Below are positions 8,855 through 16,873 of a stretch of DNA of 64,000 nucleotides, one piece after another. The position numbers and the translations under genes are program-made. The notes below the pieces were generated by a model. That model saw only the letters and a program-made list of their open reading frames with translations. It had not been told where the DNA came from and did not search any database. The first letter of the stretch is position 1, and every line of letters begins with the position of its first letter. The DNA is from WHSW01 sp963846565 (lineage in GTDB: Bacteria; Actinomycetota; Thermoleophilia; Solirubrobacterales; 70-9), in contig CAWJWL010000001.1 in the NCBI GenBank assembly GCA_963846565.1, forward strand, positions 62,001-126,000, written 5' to 3'.

Positions 8855-10513
8855 CTACCGCGCGACGAGCTTCTTGTACGTGATCCGGTGCGGTCGGTCG
8901 GCGGCGGCGCCGAGGCGCTCGCGCCGGTTCTCCTCGTAGGCCTCGAAGTTGCCCTCGAACCAGACCACCTCCGAGTCGCCCTCGAAGGCGAGCACGTGGG
9001 TCGCGATCCGGTCGAGGAACCAGCGGTCGTGGGAGATGATCACGGCGCAGCCGGCGAACGCGAGCAGTGCCTCCTCGAGGGCGCGCAGGGTGTCGACGTC
9101 GAGATCGTTGGTGGGCTCGTCCAGGAGGAGCAGGTTGCCGCCCGAGCGCAGGAGCTTCGCCAGGTGGAGGCGGTTTCGCTCCCCGCCCGAGAGGGTGCCG
9201 ACCTTGCGCTGCTGATCGGAGCCCTTGAAGTTGAAGCCGGAGACGTACGCGCGCGAGTTCATCTCGCGGTCGCCGACCTTGATCCGCTCGTAGCCGTCGG
9301 AGACCTCTTCCCAGACGGATTTCTCGGCGTCGAGCGCGTCGCGGCTCTGATCGACGTAGGCGAGCTCGACCGTTTCGCCGAGCTCGACCGCGCCGGCGTC
9401 GGGCGACTCGTCGCCGACGATCATCCGAAACAGCGTCGTCTTCCCGGCGCCGTTCGGCCCGATCACCCCGACGATTCCCGCGGGCGGCAGCGAGAACGAG
9501 AGGTCCTCGATCAGCAGCCGCTCGCCAAAGCCCTTGGTGAGCCCCTCCGCCTCGATTACCTTCCCGCCGAGGCGCGGGCCCGCGGGGATGTGGATCTGGA
9601 CGTCCTCGAGGTTGACGTTGCGGTCCTCGGCGAGGAGCGCCTCGTAGCGCGCCAGTCGCGCCTTCGACTTCTTGCGGCGGCCCTTCGGGTTCTCGCGCAC
9701 CCACTCGAGCTCGGAGGCGAGCGTCTTCGCGCGCGCCTTGTCGCTGCGCCCCTCCTGCTCGAGCCGGGCCGTCTTCTGCTCGAGCCAGGACGAGTAGTTG
9801 CCCTGGAAGGGGATCCCGCGGCCGCGGTCGAGCTCGAGGATCCAGCCGGCGACGTTGTCGAGGAAGTACCGATCGTGGGTGACGGCGACGACGGCGCCCT
9901 TGTACTCCTCCAGGTGCTTCTCGAGCCAGGCGACCGACTCGGCGTCGAGATGGTTCGTCGGCTCGTCGAGGAGGAGCAGGTCGGGCGCGCGGAGCAGCAG
10001 GCGGCAGAGCGCGACGCGGCGCCGCTCACCGCCGGAGATCTTCGTCACGTCGGCGTCGCCGGGCGGTAGCCGCAGGGCGTCCATCGCCTGGTCGAGCATC
10101 GTGTCCAGGTTCCAGGCGTCGGCGGCCTCGATCTGGTCGGTGAGGCGGGCGAACTCGTCGGCCGTCTCATCCGAGTAGTTGGCGGCGACCTCGTTGTAGC
10201 GGTCGACCAGGTCGCGGATCTCGCGAACGCCGTCCTCGACGTTGCCGCGCACGTCCTTGGTCTCGTCGAGCTGCGGCTCCTGCTCGAGCAGGCCGACGGT
10301 CGCTCCCGGCTTCAGCTGCGCCTCGCCGCGATAGTCCTCGTCGACCCCGGCCATGATCCGCAGCAGGGTCGACTTACCGGACCCGTTGAGGCCGAGCACG
10401 CCGATCTTCGCCCCGTGGAAGAAGCTCAGGGAGATGTTCTCGAGCACGGTCTTGTCCGGCGGATGGGTCCGCGAGACCTGGTGCATCGAGAAGATGTATT
10501 CGGAGCTGCCCAT
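8855..10513 (-). CDS. ettA: energy-dependent translational throttle protein EttA (ABC-F)
   Basis: A soluble ABC-F ATPase that binds the ribosomal E site and gates entry into elongation according to ADP/ATP ratio. The 552-residue protein has two nucleotide-binding domains: Walker A GLNGSGKST and GPNGAGKTT, signatures LSGGERRRVALCRLLL and LSGGERNRLHLAKLL, Walker B LLLDEPTNHLD and LLLDEPTNDLD. The start MGSSEYIFSMHQVSRTHPP and the overall length match the EttA/YjjK branch rather than Uup or antibiotic-resistance ABC-Fs. The linker with RARLARYEALL-like residues fits the P-site tRNA interaction motif. It is divergent from ggt, 46 bp apart. Confidence 0.93.
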   Translation of the reverse strand: MGSSEYIFSMHQVSRTHPPDKTVLENISLSFFHGAKIGVLGLNGSGKSTLLRIMAGVDEDYRGEAQLKPGATVGLLEQEPQLDETKDVRGNVEDGVREIRDLVDRYNEVAANYSDETADEFARLTDQIEAADAWNLDTMLDQAMDALRLPPGDADVTKISGGERRRVALCRLLLRAPDLLLLDEPTNHLDAESVAWLEKHLEEYKGAVVAVTHDRYFLDNVAGWILELDRGRGIPFQGNYSSWLEQKTARLEQEGRSDKARAKTLASELEWVRENPKGRRKKSKARLARYEALLAEDRNVNLEDVQIHIPAGPRLGGKVIEAEGLTKGFGERLLIEDLSFSLPPAGIVGVIGPNGAGKTTLFRMIVGDESPDAGAVELGETVELAYVDQSRDALDAEKSVWEEVSDGYERIKVGDREMNSRAYVSGFNFKGSDQQRKVGTLSGGERNRLHLAKLLRSGGNLLLLDEPTNDLDVDTLRALEEALLAFAGCAVIISHDRWFLDRIATHVLAFEGDSEVVWFEGNFEAYEENRRERLGAAADRPHRITYKKLVAR

Positions 10514-10559
10514 CGCGCCGCCAGGTTAGCGGCGTGCGAACGGCGTTCTGGGGTAGGGA

Positions 10560-12311
10560 GTGAACGTGCCAGGGAGACGATCGATTGCGCTCGTGCTCGC
10601 GTTCGCATGCCTGGGAGCACCCGCAGGCGCCGCCGCGGCCACAACCGCCACCGGGACCGGCGGCGCCGCATCCACGGTTGACCGGCTCGCCACCCGGGCC
10701 GCGATCGACACGCTTCGGGATGGCGGCAACGCGGTCGACGCCGCGGTCGCCGCAGCGGGCGTCCTCGGCGTGACGGAGCCCTTCTCGTCCGGGATCGGCG
10801 GCGGCGGCTTCATGCTCGTGCGGACACCCGATGGCCAGGTGGCTGCGATCGACGGGCGCGAGACGGCGCCGGCCGCGATGCGCCCGCGCTCCTTCTTCGC
10901 CGAGGGGAAGCCGCTCGAGTTCGACACGGCGCGCTACAGCGGACTCTCGGCCGGGGTCCCGGGCACGGTCGCCACCTGGGACGTTGCGCTCGAGCGCTAC
11001 GGCTCGCAACGGCTCGAGCGCCTCCTGCGCCCGGCGATCGCGGTTGCGCAGGACGGCTTTCGCATCGACCGCACGTTCTTCGGCCAGGTCGAGCTCAACG
11101 AAGAGTTCTTCGGCGAGGTCCCGGCGACCGAGTCGATCTACCTCGACCCCGACGGCACGCCGCACAACGTCGGCACTCGCCAGCGGAACCCGGAGCTCGC
11201 GCGGGCCTACCGGAGGATCGCGAGGCTGGGAGCCGGCGGCTTCTACCGCGGACCGATCGCCGCGGCGATCGCCGAAGCCGCGCGGGAGCCACGCGTCGAC
11301 GAGGATGCGGCAAACCCATGGCTCCCGGGCCTGCTGAGGAAGGCCGACCTGCGCCGCTACCGGGCCCTCGTCCGCGAGCCGACGCGGGTGGGCTACCGCG
11401 GCTACGACGTCTGGGGCATGCCGCCGCCCTCGAGTGGCGGCTCCACCGTCGGCGAGGCGCTCAACATCCTCGAGGGCTACGTCCCGCTCGGCGCCGACCG
11501 CACCCAGGCGCTCCACCGTTTCATCGAGGCGTCGCGCTTCGCCTTCGCCGACCGCAACGCCTATCTCGCCGACCCGGACTTCTTCGACGTGCCGCTGCCG
11601 GGCCTGCTCTCGGACTCCTTCGCCGCCGAGCGCCGGGCGTTGATCACGGAGCAGGCGGCCGATGCCGACCCGGTGCAGCCCGGCGAGCCCGCCGACGACC
11701 CCCCGCCGGGGCGGGTCGGGATCGACCGTGAGGGCAAATCGACCACGCACCTGACGGTCGCCGACTCGAGCGGGATGACGGTCGCCTACACGTTCACGAT
11801 CGAGTCAACCGGCGGCAACGGGATCGTCGTCCCGCGCTGGGGCTTCCTGCTCAACAACGAGCTCACCGACTTCGACTACGACGACCCGGGACATCCGAAC
11901 GCCCCCGCCGCCGGCAAGCGCCCGCGGAGCTCGATGGCACCGACGATCGTCACCTTCGGCGGCGTTCCCGTGCTGGCGCTGGGCTCGCCGGGCGGCTCGA
12001 CGATCATCACCACCGTGCTCCAGATCCTGGTCGAGCGTCTCGATCTGGGGCGGACGCTCCCCGAGGCGATTGCGGCGCCGCGAGCGTCGCAGGGGAACTC
12101 GCCGGAGACTCCCGCCGAGCGCGCCTTCCGCCGCTCAGCGGAGGGCCAGGCGCTTGCGCAGGTCTACGGCCACGAGTTCATCCCCGTGCCCGCCGACCCG
12201 CCGGAGATCGGTGCCGCGACGGGAATCGAGCTCCTCCCCGGCGGCGGGATGCTCGCCGCCGCCGAGCCGGAGCGCCGTGGCGGCGGCAGCGCGATGGTCG
12301 TCGCCCCCTGA
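10560..12311 (+). CDS. ggt: gamma-glutamyltransferase, secreted
   Basis: Cleaves the gamma-glutamyl bond of glutathione and related compounds. The 583-residue precursor has a signal peptide (RRSIALVLAFACLGAPAGAAAA) from a GTG start at 10560; GTG 10566 is an alternative. Conserved blocks are GGNAVDAAVAAAGVLGVTEPFSSGIGGGGFM (two adjoining segments), DGRETAP, PPPSSGGST and the autoprocessing site KSTTHLT. Thr395 should become the catalytic N-terminal Thr of the small subunit. GSPGGSTIITTV follows near the end. Expected outside the cytoplasmic membrane. Its 3' end abuts the glycosyltransferase on the other strand. Confidence 0.92.
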   Translation: MNVPGRRSIALVLAFACLGAPAGAAAATTATGTGGAASTVDRLATRAAIDTLRDGGNAVDAAVAAAGVLGVTEPFSSGIGGGGFMLVRTPDGQVAAIDGRETAPAAMRPRSFFAEGKPLEFDTARYSGLSAGVPGTVATWDVALERYGSQRLERLLRPAIAVAQDGFRIDRTFFGQVELNEEFFGEVPATESIYLDPDGTPHNVGTRQRNPELARAYRRIARLGAGGFYRGPIAAAIAEAAREPRVDEDAANPWLPGLLRKADLRRYRALVREPTRVGYRGYDVWGMPPPSSGGSTVGEALNILEGYVPLGADRTQALHRFIEASRFAFADRNAYLADPDFFDVPLPGLLSDSFAAERRALITEQAADADPVQPGEPADDPPPGRVGIDREGKSTTHLTVADSSGMTVAYTFTIESTGGNGIVVPRWGFLLNNELTDFDYDDPGHPNAPAAGKRPRSSMAPTIVTFGGVPVLALGSPGGSTIITTVLQILVERLDLGRTLPEAIAAPRASQGNSPETPAERAFRRSAEGQALAQVYGHEFIPVPADPPEIGAATGIELLPGGGMLAAAEPERRGGGSAMVVAP

Positions 12312-13340
12312 TCAGGTCGCGCCCGCGGCGGCCCGCCTGAGCAGGTCGGCCATCCGCGCGGCCTGCGCATCGACCGAGTGCGACGCCGCGGCTTCACGGG
12401 CGGCCGGGTTCGGCGCGGGCATCTCGATCGCCCGCCTGAGTCCGTCGACCAGGGAGCGCCCGCCGGTCGGATCGACGAGCACGCCCGCCGCCTCGGTGAC
12501 GAACTCCGGCGGCCCGCCGACCCGGGTCCCGAGCACCGTGCGTTCCATCGACATCGCCTCGAGTAGCGCCTGACCGAAGGGCTCGCGAAGCGAGGGCTGG
12601 CAGAGGACGTCACAGGCGCCGATCCACTCCGGGACCTGCGCGTGCGGAACGCGCCCGACCACGCGGACCCGCTCGCGGCCTTCGAGCGCGCCTCTCAGCG
12701 GACCGTCGCCGACGAAGGCAAGCCGCCCGGAACCAAGCTCCCCGACCGCGTCGGCGAGGCGGATGACGTTCTTGCGCTCGATCAGGGAGCCGACGCAGAG
12801 GAGCGACGGCCCCTCGCCGTCCCAACCGATCGCGGTCCGGGCAGCGTGTGCGTCCCGGGGCGCGAAGGTCTCGAGGTCGATCCCGCAATCGATGACCTCC
12901 GCCGAGCCCGCGAACCCGGGGAGCGACGCCTCGAGTTGCTCGCCGAGCCAGGTCGAGTTGACGATCAGCCCGGAGGCGCGCGAGAGGACCGCCCGCGTCG
13001 GGCGGCGCGTCCAGGGCATCTGCTCGAGGTTGGCCACGTCCTGACCGTGCGCCATGACGACGAGCGGAGCGCCCGCCGCCTTGGCGGCGACCGCCCCCGC
13101 GACCCCGGCCGGAAAGAGGAAATGCGCGAAGACGACGTCCGGCCGAAGGCGGCGCGCGTCGCGCCTCGCCGCGGCGACCAGGCGCCCGTACTTGACCGGC
13201 CCGCCGCCGCGGCGAGAGATCGAGCTCACCTCGACCTCGTGTCCGAGGGTCTCGAGCTCGCGGACGATCGGGACGAGGAAGCTCCCGAGGTCGGGGTTCT
13301 CCTCGCTCGGCCACATCTGCGTCACGAGCTGGATCTTCAT
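12312..13340 (-). CDS. glycosyltransferase family 4
   Basis: The 342-residue protein has the GT-B fold pattern of GT4 enzymes: N-terminal MKIQLVTQMWPSEENPDLGSF acceptor domain, then VGSLIERKNVIRLADAV, FVGDGPLRGALEG and the C-terminal E-x7-E region EPFGQALLEAMSMERTVLGT, followed by GGPPEFV. It probably transfers a sugar from a nucleotide donor to a polysaccharide, lipid or small-molecule acceptor, which cannot be specified. The ATG at 13340 gives the proper N-terminus; the longer frame continuing upstream overlaps the next gene. It may be co-transcribed with the membrane protein at 13379-14356, 38 bp upstream. Confidence 0.87.
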   Translation of the reverse strand: MKIQLVTQMWPSEENPDLGSFLVPIVRELETLGHEVEVSSISRRGGGPVKYGRLVAAARRDARRLRPDVVFAHFLFPAGVAGAVAAKAAGAPLVVMAHGQDVANLEQMPWTRRPTRAVLSRASGLIVNSTWLGEQLEASLPGFAGSAEVIDCGIDLETFAPRDAHAARTAIGWDGEGPSLLCVGSLIERKNVIRLADAVGELGSGRLAFVGDGPLRGALEGRERVRVVGRVPHAQVPEWIGACDVLCQPSLREPFGQALLEAMSMERTVLGTRVGGPPEFVTEAAGVLVDPTGGRSLVDGLRRAIEMPAPNPAAREAAASHSVDAQAARMADLLRRAAAGAT

Positions 13341-13378
13341 GGGCTCGGCGTGGGGCGGACGGGCGGGGCCCCGGGCGC

Positions 13379-14356
13379 CTAGGAGGGCGGCGCGTTCGGG
13401 TCGCGAAGCGTCGAGTGCTCGGAGACCTCCATCGCCTCCTCGTGGAGGCGCCGCGCGACGGCCGCCGATGCCTCGCAGAGGAGATCGAGCTCGGCCGAGG
13501 ACTTCTTGTGGCCCTTGACGTTCGCGACCAGGGAGCCGGCGACGAGCTCGAACGCGAAGGCCTCCGGCGAGTGGTTCTCGAGCCAGACGAGGAAGGTGGG
13601 GGAGAGGACCTGGCGGGCGCGGTTCATGTCGTCGTTGCGGCCCGTGAAGATCTCGAACTGCTTGTCCACCGCCTCGGATTCGTGCTCGACCCGCTGGCGC
13701 GAGCGGAAGACGTCCTCGGCCGAGTCGAGGAAGCGGAACCCGAATCGGCGCTGGCAGAAGAGCTCCTGGACGAACGGCGCCATTTCCGGGATCTGGGTCA
13801 TGACGATCGTGTAGTGGATGTAGGTGGTCTGCCGGTTGCCGTCGGAGTCCCGGGTGGTGTCCTCGTAGGTGTAGAGGCAGACGCTGCCGTCGAGGCCGCC
13901 CGGGAGGAGGCCGTTGAAGCGCTGCTGGGCGTAGCGCTTGTCGCCCTTCTGTAGGAGCGGGGTGAGCGGCGGCAGGTTCGACTTTCCCTCGATGCGTGTG
14001 AGCTTGCGACCCTCGGCATAGGCGCGGTAGAAGTCGTCGGCCGCCTTCCCGGAGGCGAGTAGGTAGACGCCCAGGACGACCAGCAGCAGGAGGACTACGG
14101 CCCCTCCGCCGCCGATCGCGATGTTGCCCGACGCCGCCCCGCCGATCAGCGCGCCGCCGACGAGGATCGCGCCGATGATCAGCGTCGCAGGGTGTCGCAG
14201 CAGGCGGCCGAAGTGGTGCCCGCGGGTGTCGTCGGAGTCCTCTGGGACCGCAGCCAGCTCCGGCGGAGCCTGGATCTGAAGCTCCTCGGCGGCGGCGCCG
14301 GGCGGGCCCGCGCTCACCGCATCGGGGGCTGCTTCGGTGGGCTGCTCGTCGGCCAC
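13379..14356 (-). CDS. membrane protein of unknown function
   Basis: The 325-residue protein is not recognised. It has an acidic, Ala/Pro-rich N-terminus (1-45), two hydrophobic stretches (about 55-76 ATLIIGAILVGGALIGG and about 80-97 GGAVVLLLLVVLGVYLLASG), then a ~225-residue soluble part rich in charged residues with YAEGRKLTRI, VCLYTYEDTTRD and HYTIVMTQIPE. The soluble part probably faces the cytoplasm. The ATG at 14356 opens the frame. It is divergent from the dcw promoter region and lies upstream of, on the same strand as, the GT4 gene. Confidence 0.75.
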   Translation of the reverse strand: MADEQPTEAAPDAVSAGPPGAAAEELQIQAPPELAAVPEDSDDTRGHHFGRLLRHPATLIIGAILVGGALIGGAASGNIAIGGGGAVVLLLLVVLGVYLLASGKAADDFYRAYAEGRKLTRIEGKSNLPPLTPLLQKGDKRYAQQRFNGLLPGGLDGSVCLYTYEDTTRDSDGNRQTTYIHYTIVMTQIPEMAPFVQELFCQRRFGFRFLDSAEDVFRSRQRVEHESEAVDKQFEIFTGRNDDMNRARQVLSPTFLVWLENHSPEAFAFELVAGSLVANVKGHKKSSAELDLLCEASAAVARRLHEEAMEVSEHSTLRDPNAPPS

Positions 14357-14516
14357 GGCCGCAGCCTACCGGCTTCGATCGGACCGATGGCGGGGCGGCA
14401 TCTGCAAGCTCGATTGCACAATCGGCGCCCTCCTCGGAGCGATGCGCTGCCGGCTCTCGGCTACGAGAAACCGCATGGGTGAGCCGGATCCGGACTCGGT
14501 GCACCGGGCCGTAGCG

Positions 14517-14533
14517 GTTCCGTCCGACGGAAC
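14517..14533. promoter_or_regulatory. 17-bp perfect palindrome (operator-like)
   Basis: GTTCCGTC-C-GACGGAAC has perfect 8-bp arms around one base, about 26 bp upstream of the proposed mraZ -35. This is the geometry of a dimeric regulator site. No known regulator can be named from it. Confidence 0.45.
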
Positions 14534-14559
14534 GACTCCAATGCCCAGGCAGTGTTGTG

Positions 14560-14588
14560 TTGCAAAGTGGGACGTAGTGGGTTAGCGT
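14560..14588 (+). promoter_or_regulatory. candidate promoter of the dcw cluster
   Basis: TTGCAA (14560-14565), a 17-bp spacer, then TAGCGT (14583-14588) fit a sigma-70-type actinobacterial promoter (TAnnnT -10). The MraZ boxes sit on the spacer and -10, as expected for autorepression. Confidence 0.5.
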
Positions 14589-14592
14589 GGCA
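14568..14592 (+). promoter_or_regulatory. MraZ boxes (three TGGGN-type repeats, 5-bp spacers)
   Basis: TGGGA (14568-14572), 5 bp, TGGGT (14578-14582), 5 bp, TGGCA (14588-14592). Direct TGGGN repeats on a 10-bp period upstream of mraZ are the established MraZ operator in E. coli and other bacteria. The third box has one mismatch. They overlap the putative promoter, so MraZ should repress its own operon. Confidence 0.75.
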
Positions 14593-14608
14593 GCACGAGT
14601 TGACCCAT

Positions 14609-14651
14609 GGACCGGGGTGGTGAGGTTCCTCCCACCTCTCCACTCCGGTCC
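14609..14651 (+). promoter_or_regulatory. long hairpin in the mraZ leader, attenuator-like
   Basis: Arms 14609-14625 and 14635-14651 pair over 17 positions with one G-U and one T-T mismatch and a 9-base loop. AAACCTTTTCC follows. It lies between the MraZ boxes and the mraZ start. It could be an intrinsic terminator/attenuator or a structured RNA; actinobacterial dcw operons are known to carry a leader RNA called the mraW motif, which should be compared. Confidence 0.6.
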
Positions 14652-14692
14652 AAACCTTTTCCCTCTCCTATCTCACTCGATCACGCCAGCCG

Positions 14693-15136
14693 ATGACCTT
14701 CCGCGGTCAGCACGAGCACAGCCTCGACGCCAAGGACCGGCTGACGATCCCGGCGCGCTACCGCGCCACGCTCTCGGAGGGTGTCGTTCTCCTCGCCGGC
14801 CTCGACCCCTGCGTCGAGCTCTACACGCCGCGGGGTTATGACGAGTTCTCGCAGCGCTTCCTCGCCCCACTCAACCCGCTGAGCCGCAAGGGGCGGATGA
14901 TGGCGCGCCGCTTCAACGCCTCCGCCTCGGAGGAGTCGGTCGACTCCGCCGGGCGGGTGCGGGTGGCGAAGCACCTGATCGAGCACGCCGGCCTCGAGGG
15001 GCCCTGCATGGTCGTCGGTGTCGACGATCACCTCGAGCTGTGGAACCCGGAGCGCTGGGCCGAGCACTACGCCGAGCTCGACGAGCAGGCCGAGCTGATG
15101 GCGGAGGAGCTCGCGGCCGGCCCGGGGACAAGCTGA
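14693..15136 (+). CDS. mraZ: transcriptional regulator MraZ
   Basis: The 147-residue protein starts MTFRGQHEHSLDAKDRLTIP and has the two SpoVT/AbrB-like half-repeats. The first is DAKDRLTIPARYR (about 12-24) and the second is DSAGRVRVAKHLIEHAGL (about 83-100). MraZ forms a ring that binds TGGGN repeats upstream of its own operon and represses dcw transcription. Such boxes are present at 14568-14592. It is the first gene of the cluster, 3 bp before rsmH. Confidence 0.95.
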   Translation: MTFRGQHEHSLDAKDRLTIPARYRATLSEGVVLLAGLDPCVELYTPRGYDEFSQRFLAPLNPLSRKGRMMARRFNASASEESVDSAGRVRVAKHLIEHAGLEGPCMVVGVDDHLELWNPERWAEHYAELDEQAELMAEELAAGPGTS

Positions 15137-15139
15137 GCG

Positions 15140-16144
15140 ATGGCCACACTGATCGAGATGCCAACCGATCGCGAACACCACCGTCCGGTCCTCGCGTCGG
15201 AGCTCGTTGCGCTCACCGACCCGCAGCCGGGCGACGTCGTCGTCGACTGCACCTTTGGGGCGGGCGGCCACGCCCGCCGCTTCGCCGATCGGATCGGCCC
15301 GACCGGGCTCCTGGTCGCGATCGATCGCGACCCTGCCGCGGCCGAGCGCTTCGCCGAGGCCGAGCCGGAGCTCGCGAGCCCGGCTCGCCTGATCCGCGCC
15401 GATTTCGCCGACGCGCTTGGGTCGCTCCTCGACGAGGGGGTCGAGCCGGACATCGTCTACCTCGACCTGGGCGTTTCCTCGATGCAGCTCGACGTCTCCG
15501 AGCGTGGCTTCTCCTACTCCTACGACGCCCCGCTCGACATGCGCATGGACCCGCATCAGGAGCTCTCCGCGCTCGAGCTCGTCAACGAGTGGCCGCAGGA
15601 TGAGATCGCGACCGTCCTGCGGGACCTCGGTGAGGAGCGCCACGCACGCTCGATCGCCGCGGAGATCGTCCGCCGGAGGCCACTCGAGCGCACCGGCGAG
15701 CTGGTCGAGGCGATCCGCGCCGCCGTCCCGCCGGCGTACCGGTTCGCGCGCGGGCATCCGGCGAAGCGCAGCTTTCAGGCGATCCGGATCGCGGTCAACG
15801 GCGAGCTGGAGTCGCTGGACAGGGCCCTGCCGGCCGCCTGGAACCTGCTTCGCAACGGCGGGCGGCTCGCCGCGATCTCGTTCCACTCGCTCGAGGACCG
15901 GCGCGTGAAGCGCTTCTTCGCCGAGCTCGCGCGCGGCTGCATCTGCCCGCCGGAGCTTCCGATCTGCACGTGTGGGCACGAGCCCGAGGCTGAGGTCCTC
16001 GCCCGCCGCGTGGTCAAGCCCACCGAGGAGGAAGCGAGCGAAAACCCGCGTTCTCGCTCGGCGCGCCTGCGCGCGGCCCGCAAGCTCGCGGCACCGTCCG
16101 ACGCAGGAAGTCCACGCACCCGAGGCGAAACCCCCGAGAGGTGA
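15140..16144 (+). CDS. rsmH: 16S rRNA (cytosine(1402)-N(4))-methyltransferase
   Basis: Methylates N4 of C1402 in 16S rRNA using SAM. The 334-residue protein has HHRPVLASELVAL, the SAM-binding VVDCTFGAGGHARRF, DLGVSSMQLDVSERGFSY, PLDMRMDP, HPAKRSFQAIRIAVN and ISFHSLEDRRVKRFF. These are the complete RsmH/MraW set. The C-terminal zinc-like CICPPELPICTCGH is also typical. ATG at 15140, 3 bp after mraZ. Confidence 0.96.
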   Translation: MATLIEMPTDREHHRPVLASELVALTDPQPGDVVVDCTFGAGGHARRFADRIGPTGLLVAIDRDPAAAERFAEAEPELASPARLIRADFADALGSLLDEGVEPDIVYLDLGVSSMQLDVSERGFSYSYDAPLDMRMDPHQELSALELVNEWPQDEIATVLRDLGEERHARSIAAEIVRRRPLERTGELVEAIRAAVPPAYRFARGHPAKRSFQAIRIAVNGELESLDRALPAAWNLLRNGGRLAAISFHSLEDRRVKRFFAELARGCICPPELPICTCGHEPEAEVLARRVVKPTEEEASENPRSRSARLRAARKLAAPSDAGSPRTRGETPER

Positions 16145-16150
16145 TCTGAG

Positions 16151-16873
16151 ATGGCGGCATCGACGGCTTTGAAGACCTCGCCGGCGCGCCCGGCGCCGCG
16201 GGCACGGACCGCTCCGGCACGTCGTTCGGCTCCGGCTCGAGTGCGTACGGCCCCGGCACGCACGCGGCGACCCGCGCCACGCCAGGCGACCGGTTGGATG
16301 ACCCCGGTCGCGGCCGTCGGCAGGACGGCGGTCGCCGTCGGCGGGATCGCCGACTCCGGCCTCGTTTTCCGTCTCACCCGCGGACGGCTCTGGATCGGGC
16401 TCCTCGGAACACTCCTCGTCGGGATCGTCGGCCTCAACGTCGTCGCCCTCAGCTTCAGCGCCACGTCATCGGAGGCGGCGGCCCAGGCGGACGACCTCGA
16501 ACGGCGAAACTCCGCCCTCGAGGCGCAGCTCGCATCGATGTTGTCCGCAGACGAGCTCGAAAAGGCCGCCGACGATCTCGGGCTTCACGTGCCACTCCCC
16601 GGTTCCTACCGCTACGTCAAGCCGAGCCCCGACGACGCCGCGGTGGCGGCGAAGCGGTTGAAGGACGGTGAGCTGAGCGCGCCCGCGGCGCCTCCGGCCG
16701 TCGTCGAGACGACCGCCGCGGTGCCGGTCACCGACACCACCGCGGTCGTCCCCGATCCGGCCGCCGTGGCGCCGGTCGATCCCGCGACCGTGCCTGTGGA
16801 CCCGGCGGCAACGGCGCCGGTCACCGAAACCGCCGTCGCTCCGGTGGCAGCCGGAGGCGTGCCGACGCCGTGA
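16151..16873 (+). CDS. ftsL: FtsL/DivIC-like cell division protein
   Basis: The 240-residue bitopic protein has a basic, Ala/Pro/Arg-rich cytoplasmic tail (1-48), a transmembrane helix (about 80-102, LWIGLLGTLLVGIVGLNVV), a short coiled coil (about 104-145, ADDLERRNSALEAQLASM) and then GLHVPLPGSYRYV. A long Pro/Ala/Val-rich extracytoplasmic tail (about 165-240) is an extra. Position between rsmH and ftsI is the canonical ftsL site. FtsL proteins are poorly conserved, so the name rests on topology and context. It overlaps ftsI by GTGA. Confidence 0.8.
   Translation: MAASTALKTSPARPAPRARTAPARRSAPARVRTAPARTRRPAPRQATGWMTPVAAVGRTAVAVGGIADSGLVFRLTRGRLWIGLLGTLLVGIVGLNVVALSFSATSSEAAAQADDLERRNSALEAQLASMLSADELEKAADDLGLHVPLPGSYRYVKPSPDDAAVAAKRLKDGELSAPAAPPAVVETTAAVPVTDTTAVVPDPAAVAPVDPATVPVDPAATAPVTETAVAPVAAGGVPTP

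Larger units (their letters stand above)
14357..14692. promoter_or_regulatory. dcw upstream region: palindromes, promoter, MraZ boxes, leader hairpin
   Basis: A 336-bp gene-free stretch between the divergent membrane protein and mraZ. In order it holds: a palindrome CGATTG-CA-CAATCG (14411-14424); a 17-bp palindrome (14517-14533); a promoter with overlapping MraZ boxes (14560-14592); and a long hairpin (14609-14651) followed by AAACCTTTTCC. There is no clear Shine-Dalgarno just before ATG 14693. No further protein-coding frame is convincing here. Confidence 0.7.

Noticed and set aside
10420..10513. Alternative plus-strand genes opposite ettA
   Set aside because: They lack motifs, and the minus frame has two complete ABC domains with correct spacing.
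12312..14504. One 730-residue protein joining the glycosyltransferase with upstream sequence
   Set aside because: The upstream part is the out-of-frame reading of the membrane protein gene; the GT4 N-terminus begins cleanly at MKIQLVTQ (13340).
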